Below, piece by piece: positions 1 through 5,088 of a stretch of 6,526 nucleotides of DNA (positions within the stretch are counted from its first letter, which is position 1; each line of letters starts with the position of its first letter). The position numbers and the translations under genes were made by a program. Under the pieces are notes generated by a model. That model worked only from the letters and a program-made list of their open reading frames with translations, made no database searches and was not told the origin of the DNA. Source of the DNA: an uncultured Pseudomonadota bacterium (lineage in GTDB: Bacteria; Myxococcota_A; UBA796; CAJQPC01); assembly GCA_937915955.1 (NCBI GenBank), contig CALGIB010000932.1, positions 1-6,526 on the forward strand, given 5' to 3'.

Positions 1-839
1 ACTTCGACGCCGCCACCCACGAGTACAACAGCCGCGTCGTCGTCCGCGCGGAGCCCCGCCGGCTCCAGCGCCTCGGCCAGCACCCGGCGGTGGTGACGAG
101 CCTCGGGGTGCAGGTGCAGGGCCAGGACCGAGACCTGCTCGGTGGGCCGGGCATCCACCGGGGGTGGCAGCAGCTGGCTCGGGGACAGCATGCCCGCCCG
201 GACGAGGCGGAAGCCGCGGGCGCAGCGGGGGCAGGTCTCCGCGTGCAGGCGCGCCTGGGGCGAGGCGACCTCGTGCCCACCCTGGCAGTCCGCGGACGGC
301 AGGCGGGCCACCTTCTGGAGCAAGCGGTCCATGGCCTCGTCCTCGAGGCGGAGCACGAGCTGGTCCGACCGGAGCACGAAGCGCATCGCGCTGCGCACCC
401 CCTCGCGGGCCCCTGAGAGCACGACGCGGTCCACCCGGGTCAGCCGCTCCACGGCCTCCAGGGACAGGCCGTCCCCGTAGACCAGCCTGAGCACGACCTC
501 GGCGACGGGGTCCAGGCCCTCGACCAGGCGCTCCCGCCAGGACGGGCGCACCGAGACGGGCTCCTCGGGGACCGGCCGCCGCTGGTACCGGCCGGTCTGG
601 ACGCGGTCCAGGTACTCGCGCGTGAAGTAGCCGGCCAGCTCCTCGGCCTGCATGCGACCGCAGCTGCGTGGCAGCGAGAACAGCACGTGGTCACGGGCGT
701 CCTGGAGCACCGCAGGGCTGGGCCGAACGCCCGCGACGTAGAGCTCCCAGGCCACGCGGATCGTGACCGCCGCCCACGCGTGGCGAGCAGGATCGTGCAG
801 GGTCGTCCGGGCCTGGTTCGCGAGCGAAGGGAGGGACAC
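1..839 (-). CDS. Putative regulator: sigma region 4-like HTH plus ZAS-type zinc motif (C-terminus cut off by window edge)
   Basis: The frame stays open for 279 codons from a GTG at 839 to the left edge, so the C-terminus is missing. Residues about 101-156 (WRERLVEGLDP, then YGDGLSLEAVERL, then AREGVRSAM) resemble the helix-turn-helix of sigma-70 region 4, with the usual 'GLS-x-E-x-(I/V)' turn. Residues 199-206 read HAETCPRC, the H-x3-C-x2-C pattern of zinc-binding anti-sigma (ZAS) domains; C185 and H189 lie just before it. A Pro-rich linker follows, then from about 236 a segment that looks like a beta-alpha-beta unit (VSVLALHLHP ... AAVVLVGGG). No sigma region 2 is evident in the N-terminal 100 residues, so it is probably not a working sigma factor. 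A DNA-binding regulator or sigma/anti-sigma-derived protein is my inference; the family is not recognised. The start is uncertain: no clear Shine-Dalgarno precedes 839, and GTG codons at residues 29 and 52 and an ATG at residue 63 are alternatives. It diverges from the symporter gene. Confidence 0.72.
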   Translation of the reverse strand, partial: MSLPSLANQARTTLHDPARHAWAAVTIRVAWELYVAGVRPSPAVLQDARDHVLFSLPRSCGRMQAEELAGYFTREYLDRVQTGRYQRRPVPEEPVSVRPSWRERLVEGLDPVAEVVLRLVYGDGLSLEAVERLTRVDRVVLSGAREGVRSAMRFVLRSDQLVLRLEDEAMDRLLQKVARLPSADCQGGHEVASPQARLHAETCPRCARGFRLVRAGMLSPSQLLPPPVDARPTEQVSVLALHLHPEARHHRRVLAEALEPAGLRADDDAAVVLVGGGVE

Positions 840-953
840 GGCGGCAGCGGGGAAGAGCAGCGGGAGCGCCGCTGAGGGGCAGCGGAGAGGTCTGAAAACC
901 TTGACACGTAAAGGGCTACGACGCAAGGGTCTTGTCACTCCGGAGCGGCCCTC
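840..953. promoter_or_regulatory. Divergent intergenic region between the regulator-like gene and the symporter gene
   Basis: This short gap must hold the promoters of both diverging genes unless they are transcribed from further away. On the plus strand, 901-906 is an exact TTGACA, but no convincing -10 box lies 16-18 bases downstream. On the minus strand, GTGACA (938-933) matches the -35 consensus at five of six positions, again without a good -10. GGAG at 942-945 is the likely Shine-Dalgarno for the symporter GTG, 8 bases away. The base composition here is less GC-rich than the flanking genes, which fits non-coding DNA. No promoter can be assigned firmly. Confidence 0.3.
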
Positions 954-2714
954 GTGAACACCCTCGATCTGGCCATCGTCGCCGTGTACCTGCTGAGCGC
1001 GCTGGCCATCGGCCTGGCGGTCACGAAGAAGGCCAGCCAGGGCAGCGAGGAGTACTTCCTGGCGGGCCGCTCGCTGCCCTGGTGGCTGGCTGGGACGTCC
1101 ATGGTCGCGACCACCTTCGCCGCCGACACGCCGCTGGCGGTGACGGGCCTGGTGGCCAGCGGAGGCATCGCCGGCAACTGGGTGTGGTGGTGCGTCGGCA
1201 TCGCGCACGTGGTGACCGCGGTGCTCTTCGCGCGCTGGTGGCGGCGGCTCGAGGTCGTCACCGACGCCGAGATCATGGAGCGCCGCTACACCGGCAAGGC
1301 CGCGCCCGCCCTGCGCCTGGTGAAGGCGGGCTACGCCGCCATCCTGGTCAACTGCCTGACGATGGGCTGGGTCATCCTGGCAATGCGCAAGGTCTGTACG
1401 GTGCTCTTTCCCGAGCAGGACCCCTTGCTGCTGACCTTCGGGCTGATGGCGCTGGCGGTGCTCTACAGCAGCCTGGGCGGCATGCGCTCGGTGGTCCTGA
1501 CCGACCTGGCCCAGTTCGGCCTGGCGCTCTTCGGCGCCTGCCTGCTGTGCTTCATCGTCGTGCGGGACGAGGGCGGGCTGAGCGGCCTCGTCGCGGGCCT
1601 GCACGAGGCCTATCCGGACCGCGCTGGATCGATGCTGGCCTTCCTGCCCGAGGGAGACCTGCCGGGCCTGCCCATCACGCTCTTCGCGGTGCTGCTGAGC
1701 GTGGGCTGGTGGAGGCAGGCCGAGGGCTCGGGCTACATCATGCAGCGGCTGGGCGCCTCGTCCACTCCACAGGACGCCGAGCGCGCGGCCATCTGGTTCG
1801 CCGTGCTGCACAACGCCATCCGGCCCTGGCCCTGGATCCTGGTCGGCCTGGCCGCCCTGGTCGTCTACCCCCTCACCATGGACGTCGACCGCGAGGCCAC
1901 CTACGCGATGCTGCTGGTCGACCGCCTGCCCGCCGGGGCGCTCGGGCTGATGATCGCCTCGCTGCTGGCCGCCTTCATGTCGACCATCGACACCCACGTG
2001 AACTGGGGCAGCAGCTACGTCGTGCGCGACCTGTGGCTGCGCTTCGTGGACCCTCAGGCCTCGCCGAGGCGGCAGGTCCTCGTCGGCCGCATCGCCGTCG
2101 TCCTGCTGGGCGCGCTCGCGGCCATCGCCAGCCTGGGCATGAACGACATCGCCTCGGTCTGGCTCTTCGTCATCATGCTCGGCAGCGGCCTGGGCAGCGT
2201 GTCGCTGGCTCGGTGGCTGTGGTGGCGGGTGAACGCGGCGGCCGAGCTCACCGCGCTGGTGGCCTCCTCGCTCCTGGCCCTGGCCATCGTGCTGCTGGGC
2301 AACGCGGCCGTGTTCGGCGTCGACAACCCGCTGTTCTGGCAGGAGATCCCGACCCAGACGCGCATCCTGGTCGTGGCCTTCGGCAGCCTGGCCTGCTGGA
2401 TCCCCGTCACCCTGGTCACCCAGCCGGATGGGCCCGAGATGCTGGACGCCTTCTATCGGCAGGTCCGGCCCTGGGGCTTCTGGGGCCCCGTGGCCGAGCG
2501 CAACCCGGGGCTCACCGAGCCCATGGGCCTGCTGCCCCTGCGCCTGGTCGCCGGCCTGCTCTCGGTGTTCGGCACCCTGTTCGGCCTGGGCGGCCTGCTG
2601 CTCGAGGTCAACAAGCTGCCCTGGCTGGCGCTGGCGCTGGTCGGCCTCGGCTCCTTCGCCTGGATGATGTGGTCCACGTCCCCAGACGCACAGAAGGCAT
2701 CCGATCGAGGGTGA
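954..2714 (+). CDS. Sodium:solute symporter family (SSS/SSF) membrane transporter
   Basis: This 586-residue, strongly hydrophobic protein belongs to the sodium:solute symporter family (TC 2.A.21), which uses the sodium gradient to import small solutes across the inner membrane. About 14 hydrophobic helices can be drawn, starting at residues 4-24. The loop after the first helix carries the typical EEYFLAGRSLPWW (32-44), followed by the TM2-like GTSMVATTFAADTP. A helix at about 334-345 ends in FMSTID; S343 and T344 line up with the Ser-Thr sodium ligands known in PutP (S340/T341), so a working sodium site is likely. The C-terminal YRQVRPWGFWGPV (501-513) is of a kind seen in many bacterial members. 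There is no fused sensor kinase. The substrate (sugar, amino acid, carboxylate or other) cannot be read from the sequence. Start chosen: GTG at 954 with GGAG 8 bases upstream. The gene diverges from the regulator-like gene and converges on the 57-codon gene. Confidence 0.93.
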   Translation: MNTLDLAIVAVYLLSALAIGLAVTKKASQGSEEYFLAGRSLPWWLAGTSMVATTFAADTPLAVTGLVASGGIAGNWVWWCVGIAHVVTAVLFARWWRRLEVVTDAEIMERRYTGKAAPALRLVKAGYAAILVNCLTMGWVILAMRKVCTVLFPEQDPLLLTFGLMALAVLYSSLGGMRSVVLTDLAQFGLALFGACLLCFIVVRDEGGLSGLVAGLHEAYPDRAGSMLAFLPEGDLPGLPITLFAVLLSVGWWRQAEGSGYIMQRLGASSTPQDAERAAIWFAVLHNAIRPWPWILVGLAALVVYPLTMDVDREATYAMLLVDRLPAGALGLMIASLLAAFMSTIDTHVNWGSSYVVRDLWLRFVDPQASPRRQVLVGRIAVVLLGALAAIASLGMNDIASVWLFVIMLGSGLGSVSLARWLWWRVNAAAELTALVASSLLALAIVLLGNAAVFGVDNPLFWQEIPTQTRILVVAFGSLACWIPVTLVTQPDGPEMLDAFYRQVRPWGFWGPVAERNPGLTEPMGLLPLRLVAGLLSVFGTLFGLGGLLLEVNKLPWLALALVGLGSFAWMMWSTSPDAQKASDRG

Positions 2715-2724
2715 TCGGATGCCT
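2695..2724 (+). terminator. 12-bp perfect hairpin over the symporter stop codon
   Basis: Bases 2695-2706 (AGGCATCCGATC) pair perfectly with 2713-2724 (GATCGGATGCCT), leaving a 6-base loop (2707-2712). The TGA stop (2712-2714) sits at the loop/right-arm junction, so the last four sense codons lie in the left arm and loop. No run of T follows on the plus strand, so intrinsic termination would be weak. It may instead protect the mRNA 3' end or work bidirectionally between the two converging genes. Confidence 0.55.
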
Positions 2725-2745
2725 GCTGCGAGCTCACTTCGGGAG

Positions 2746-2771
2746 CCGGTACTCGGCTATCCGTGTACCGG
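2746..2771 (-). terminator. 7-bp inverted repeat between the converging genes
   Basis: CCGGTAC (2746-2752) and GTACCGG (2765-2771) form a 7-bp stem with a 12-base loop, 11 bases past the stop of the 57-codon gene on the minus strand. Two competing pairings overlap it: AGCCG/CGGCT (2744-2748 with 2754-2758) and TACTC/GAGTA (2750-2754 with 2771-2775). There is no T-tract. It may end the small transcript together with the larger hairpin at 2695-2724. Confidence 0.35.
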
Positions 2772-2782
2772 AGTATCCCCCA

Positions 2783-2956
2783 TCAGGCCGCTTCCTCGAT
2801 GCGCTGACCGAGCTGACGCGTAGCCCGATCCGCGAGGATGTCGTTGATGGTGGCGGCCGCGGCGACGCTGGCCAGCTCCTCGTCCCCGTACAGCGCCAGG
2901 TACTCGTCGTAGAAGAGCGTGATGAGGTCGGCGAGCGAGACGGTGGTCGAGTTCAT
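2783..2956 (-). CDS. Small acidic 57-residue protein of unknown function, sigma-54 promoter
   Basis: ATG at 2956 opens 57 codons ending in TGA at 2785-2783. The start is well supported: GGGAG lies 6 bases upstream, and a -24/-12 promoter lies just beyond, predicting a 31-base leader. Codons are GC-rich at third positions, as in the neighbouring genes. The protein has ten Asp/Glu, three Arg and no Lys or Cys (net about -7). It reads as two likely amphipathic helices, residues about 8-23 (LADLITLFYDEYLALY) and 25-55, broken near G24. There is no signal peptide or membrane segment. I do not recognise the family. Size, charge and helical content would suit a small adaptor, antagonist or regulatory partner, but that is inference only. 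It lies downstream of comF on the same strand and converges on the symporter gene. Confidence 0.75.
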   Translation of the reverse strand: MNSTTVSLADLITLFYDEYLALYGDEELASVAAAATINDILADRATRQLGQRIEEAA

Positions 2957-2997
2957 GGCTTCTCCCGGCGACGGGCTGAGGGTTCATAGGGTTGTGT

Positions 2998-3013
2998 AGC
3001 AAGTGTCATGCCA
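2998..3013 (-). promoter_or_regulatory. Sigma-54 (RpoN) -24/-12 promoter for the 57-codon gene
   Basis: On the minus strand the site reads TGGCATGACACTTGCT. The sigma-54 consensus is TGGCACG-N4-TTGC(A/T), so the only departure is C to T at the sixth base. The invariant GG (3012-3011) and GC (3000-2999) are exactly 10 bases apart, as required. Placing the C of GC at -12 puts the transcription start near 2987, 31 bases before the ATG at 2956. Promoters of this class need an ATP-driven enhancer-binding activator; candidate upstream sites are listed separately. Confidence 0.75.
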
Positions 3014-3080
3014 ACTTCCCTACGAAGAGCTGAGAGCCCCGGCTGGTGGCCTGTCGCTCTCAATCTCGACACCTTGGACA

Positions 3081-3097
3081 CCAGCGACCACCGCTGG
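3081..3097. repeat. 17-bp perfect inverted repeat, candidate activator site
   Basis: CCAGCG (3081-3086) and CGCTGG (3092-3097) flank the 5-base spacer ACCAC. The centre is about 102 bases upstream of the predicted sigma-54 transcription start, within the usual range for enhancer-binding protein sites. A regulatory role is inferred from position and symmetry only. Confidence 0.4.
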
Positions 3098-3105
3098 ATT
3101 CACCG

Positions 3106-3163
3106 GACAGTGTCAAAGAATCTGTACAGGCGTCTCGGAATGATGGATCCCGGACAGGCTGTC
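3106..3163. repeat. Pair of GACA/TGTC palindromes sharing CCGGACAG, candidate upstream activating sequences
   Basis: Two similar elements lie 48 bases apart, centre to centre. The first is GACAGTGTC at 3106-3114 and the second is GACAGGCTGTC at 3153-3163. Both extend leftward to a shared CCGGACAG (3103-3110 and 3150-3157), and both are preceded by GGAT (3096-3099 and 3145-3148). Their centres fall about 123 and 171 bases upstream of the predicted sigma-54 start. The second overlaps the comF stop codon. A separate 8-bp palindrome, CTGTACAG, lies at 3122-3129 between them. Protein binding is inferred. Confidence 0.38.
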
Positions 3164-3803
3164 ACGCGCGGGCGTCACACAGCGCGAACAGGTGCACCTG
3201 GGCGGCACCAGCCCCCATCAGCTCGGTCGCGCAGGCCGCCGCCGTCGACCCGGTCGTGACGACGTCGTCGACCAGCAGCACCCGCTGCCCCTCGAGCAGG
3301 CGCTCGCAGCGGTAGCTGGCCCGCGCGTTCATCAGGCGCTCGCCCGCGTCCAGGCCGGCCTGCTGCCGCTCGACCCGGCGGACCAGCGGCTCGTCCAGGG
3401 GCAGCCCCAGGGCCCGAGCCAGGCCCGAGGCCAGGAGCCGCACGGGGTTGCTGCCTCGCTGCAGGCTGCCCCGGAGCGACTGCGGCACCGGGACCACGAC
3501 ATCCACGTCCGGGAGTCGACCGCGCACCCGCGGCCCCAGAACGCGGACGACGTCCCGCATCGCCGAGGGGTCGGGGCGGTACTTGGCCCGACGGACCAGC
3601 CCGCCCAGGCTGCCCTCGTAGGTGCCGAAGAACCAGGCGGAGCGACAGTGCTCCGGGATGCGCTGCATGGCCCAGGGGAAGCCGGGCAGCTCCGCGTAGC
3701 AGTCCTGGCAGAGGCTGCGGCTGCCCTGCCCCCAGCGCGGCGCACCGCAGCCGGCGCAGTCCGTCGGCAGCAGCACGTCCAGCGTCGCGACCAGCATCCC
3801 CAT
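3162..3803 (-). CDS. comF: ComF family phosphoribosyltransferase-like protein
   Basis: The 213-residue protein has the standard ComF layout. An N-terminal zinc ribbon has C16-x2-C19 and C32-x2-C35. The middle segment has the type I phosphoribosyltransferase start DVVVPVPQS (101-109). The family pattern Q-x2-L-x4-R-x2-N matches QQAGLDAGERLMNARA from residue 147. The PRPP-binding loop is VLLVDDVVTTGST (175-187). Homologues (ComF, GntX/YhgH) take part in DNA uptake during natural transformation, but many bacteria carry the gene without known competence and the substrate is not settled. The motif usually written RGxNQA reads RGSNPV here (116-121). ATG at 3803 was chosen because an in-frame TAG lies four codons upstream; a second ATG at 3797 is possible, and neither has a strong Shine-Dalgarno. 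It follows rsfS by 55 bases and probably shares its transcript. Confidence 0.93.
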   Translation of the reverse strand: MGMLVATLDVLLPTDCAGCGAPRWGQGSRSLCQDCYAELPGFPWAMQRIPEHCRSAWFFGTYEGSLGGLVRRAKYRPDPSAMRDVVRVLGPRVRGRLPDVDVVVPVPQSLRGSLQRGSNPVRLLASGLARALGLPLDEPLVRRVERQQAGLDAGERLMNARASYRCERLLEGQRVLLVDDVVTTGSTAAACATELMGAGAAQVHLFALCDARA

Positions 3804-3858
3804 GGCGCTCAGCTATCCACCCCATCCGAGGGCAGACATTTCAGCGCATTACGCCGGC

Positions 3859-4224
3859 TCAGACCCAGGCTTGCTGGGCCGGATGCCGAGGCTCGACGCC
3901 GGGGATCTCGACCACCTCGGCCTCGGACCAGAGGCCCTCGAGGTCGTAGAAGCCGCGCTGCTCCTGGTCGAACACGTGCACGACGACGTCGCCGAAGTCG
4001 AGCAGGATCCACCTGCCGTTGCCGCGCCCTTCGGTCCCGATGGGGGTCATGCCGGCGCTCTTCGCCTCGGCGAGGACGTATCCAGCGATCGCGCGCACCT
4101 GCCGGCTGTTGCTGCCGCCCACGATGAGGAAGTGGGAGCAGTAGCCGAGGAGCGGCTCGACAAACAGGATCACCGGGTCGACGGCCTTCTTCTCGAGGGC
4201 CAGACCGGCGAGCGTGAGCGCCAT
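3859..4224 (-). CDS. rsfS: Ribosome silencing factor RsfS (Iojap/YbeB family)
   Basis: RsfS binds ribosomal protein L14 (uL14) on the large subunit and blocks joining with the small subunit, lowering translation when nutrients run short. The 121 residues from the ATG show the family core: NSRQVRAIAGYV (39-50), a central GTEGRGNGRWILLDFGDVVVHVF (63-85), and the closing RGFYDLEGLW (90-99). The usual acidic residue in the 'A/T-D-Y/C-F/M' strand is missing; the sequence here is GYCSHFLIV (27-35). This ATG has no Shine-Dalgarno, whereas TAGGAGG lies 22 bases upstream, 4 bases before an in-frame ATC at 4242. Starting there adds six residues (ISTQHD) and gives 127 residues, putting the N-terminal 'KKA' at the distance from the start seen in E. 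coli and B. subtilis homologues. The usual partners nadD and rlmH are absent here; comF follows 55 bases downstream. Confidence 0.93.
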   Translation of the reverse strand: MALTLAGLALEKKAVDPVILFVEPLLGYCSHFLIVGGSNSRQVRAIAGYVLAEAKSAGMTPIGTEGRGNGRWILLDFGDVVVHVFDQEQRGFYDLEGLWSEAEVVEIPGVEPRHPAQQAWV

Positions 4225-4246
4225 GTCGTGCTGGGTGCTGATGGGG

Positions 4247-4252
4247 CCTCCT
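4247..4252 (-). promoter_or_regulatory. Consensus Shine-Dalgarno without a canonical start codon at the rsfS 5' end
   Basis: AGGAGG is the full anti-16S complement. It ends 4 bases before ATC (4242-4240) and 22 bases before the first in-frame ATG (4224). No ATG, GTG or TTG in any frame lies between it and that ATG. It therefore serves either a rare AUC start or a start at unusually long distance. Confidence 0.5.
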
Positions 4253-4274
4253 AGGCCAGGTGCAGAGCGAGCGA

Positions 4275-4295
4275 GGCTGCCTGCAAGCGGCAGCC
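4275..4295 (-). repeat. 7-bp GC-rich hairpin in the rsfS leader
   Basis: GGCTGCC (4275-4281) pairs with GGCAGCC (4289-4295) around a 7-base loop, about 22 bases upstream of the AGGAGG. No T-run follows on the minus strand. It may be a weak attenuator, a leader structure or simply chance pairing in GC-rich DNA. Confidence 0.3.
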
Positions 4296-4374
4296 CCGGG
4301 TAATCACCGAACGAGGCCGCGTCATGCCGTCTGATCCGAAGAGTTGGGGCGGGAGGCGCGCGTCATTCCCCAGG

Positions 4375-4404
4375 ATCGTAGCGACAGACTCCCCGGGCCG
4401 GCAA
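4375..4404 (-). promoter_or_regulatory. Possible sigma-70 promoter for rsfS-comF
   Basis: On the minus strand, TTGCCG (4404-4399) and TACGAT (4380-4375) are separated by 18 bases. Each matches its sigma-70 consensus hexamer at four of six positions. Transcription would start near 4368, giving a leader of about 125 bases. The -35 box overlaps the hairpin that closes the lipoprotein gene. The evidence is the motif match and its position in the only sizeable gap of this cluster. Confidence 0.35.
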
Positions 4405-4423
4405 GCCTCAAGGCTCAGCCGGC
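4397..4423 (-). terminator. Hairpin over the lipoprotein gene stop codon
   Basis: GCCGGC (4397-4402) pairs with GCCGGC (4418-4423). After a small internal mismatch, AGCC (4404-4407) pairs with GGCT (4412-4415) around a 4-base loop containing part of the TGA stop. There is no T-tract, so termination would be weak or Rho-assisted. It marks the likely end of the rplU-rpmA-obg-lipoprotein message or partial read-through into rsfS. Confidence 0.42.
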
Positions 4424-5088
4424 GCCGCCGTCGCGCCCCTGGCGGGCTTCTTCCGGATCTCCGGCACGACGCCGATCTCGCTCCGGGAGACGCGGACCGT
4501 CACGCCCCGCTCGGCCCCCGTCGAGTCCAGATAGACGCCCTCGGCCTGGGCCAGCAGCGGAACCGCGGTCGCCCCGTCCAGCTGCACGCTGCCGCTCAGC
4601 GAGACCGGCTGGTGCTTGCTCTCGGGGGTGGTCGCGGTGGGATCCAGGCCGACGCTGTAGGTCTGGACCGGGCGCCCCTCGACCACGCCCTCCCCGGTGT
4701 GCTGGAGCCGGATCACGTAGCTGAAGGGGTCCAGCGCCTCGGACCAGACGTTCCAGGTCGTGCGCACCTGGTGACGGACCAGGTCGGGATCCTCCACCGC
4801 CCGGAGCTCCTTGCCCGAGCCCTTGAAGGCCTCGCCATCGAGCATGACCATGCGGGTGCTCAGGCGGCCGTCGTGCCGCCGGGCGAGCTCGAAGCTGTCC
4901 CAGTCCCCCCAGCGCACCACCAGGGCCTCGGTCGTCGTCGAGAACTGCCGGCGCTCCACCGTGGCCTCGTACAGGTGTGGACCGAGCGCGGCCGCGCTGT
5001 CCCAGGTGACCGTCGTCGAGGCCGCCGCGAGCTGCTCCTCTTCAGGAGGCTCGCCGCTACAAGCCAGGAGCAGGAGGAGGGACGACAT
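4408..5088 (-). CDS. Putative lipoprotein downstream of obg
   Basis: The protein has 226 residues and no recognised family. It opens MSSLLLLLAC-SG; Leu-Leu-Ala-Cys at 7-10 matches a lipobox, and C10 is the only cysteine in the protein, which supports lipidation. An acidic Pro/Glu linker (GEPPEEEQ) follows, as in many anchored lipoproteins. The rest is polar with many short alternating hydrophobic strands (for example ALVVRWGDWDSFELARR, VIRLQHTGEG, VYLDSTG), consistent with a beta-rich periplasmic domain. The tail from about 212 is Ala/Pro/Lys/Arg-rich. The signal segment is unusual: nine residues, with no Lys or Arg before the hydrophobic stretch. No start codon exists further upstream in frame within about 75 bases. 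The ATG lies 32 bases inside the end of obg, implying translational coupling. A cytoplasmic protein with a chance hydrophobic N-terminus is a less likely alternative. Confidence 0.8.
   Translation of the reverse strand: MSSLLLLLACSGEPPEEEQLAAASTTVTWDSAAALGPHLYEATVERRQFSTTTEALVVRWGDWDSFELARRHDGRLSTRMVMLDGEAFKGSGKELRAVEDPDLVRHQVRTTWNVWSEALDPFSYVIRLQHTGEGVVEGRPVQTYSVGLDPTATTPESKHQPVSLSGSVQLDGATAVPLLAQAEGVYLDSTGAERGVTVRVSRSEIGVVPEIRKKPARGATAAPAEP

Noticed and set aside
440..907. Minus-strand frame of 155 codons starting at 907
   Set aside because: The product is Ser/Arg/Pro-rich low-complexity sequence. The frame one register away is open from 839 to the left edge, with sensible codon use and sigma-4/zinc motifs.
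901..929. TTGACA at 901-906 as a full sigma-70 promoter for the symporter
   Set aside because: The -35 match is exact, but no hexamer at 16-18 bases spacing resembles TATAAT; kept only as part of the intergenic description.
932..2989. Plus-strand open frame of 685 codons overlapping the symporter gene
   Set aside because: It is an Arg/Gly/Ala-rich shifted reading of the symporter and shows no domain. The symporter frame carries clear family motifs and a Shine-Dalgarno.
2757..3002. Minus-strand frame of 81 codons starting at 3002
   Set aside because: It is a His/Arg-rich shifted reading of the 57-codon gene, with its start upstream of the predicted sigma-54 transcription start and no Shine-Dalgarno.
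3008..3259. Plus-strand frame of 83 codons in the comF downstream region
   Set aside because: It lacks a Shine-Dalgarno and coding-like composition, crosses the sigma-54 control region and runs antisense into comF.
3192..4127. Plus-strand open frame of 311 codons antisense to comF and rsfS
   Set aside because: Both genes on the minus strand are secure, and this frame gives a low-complexity Arg/Pro/His-rich product.
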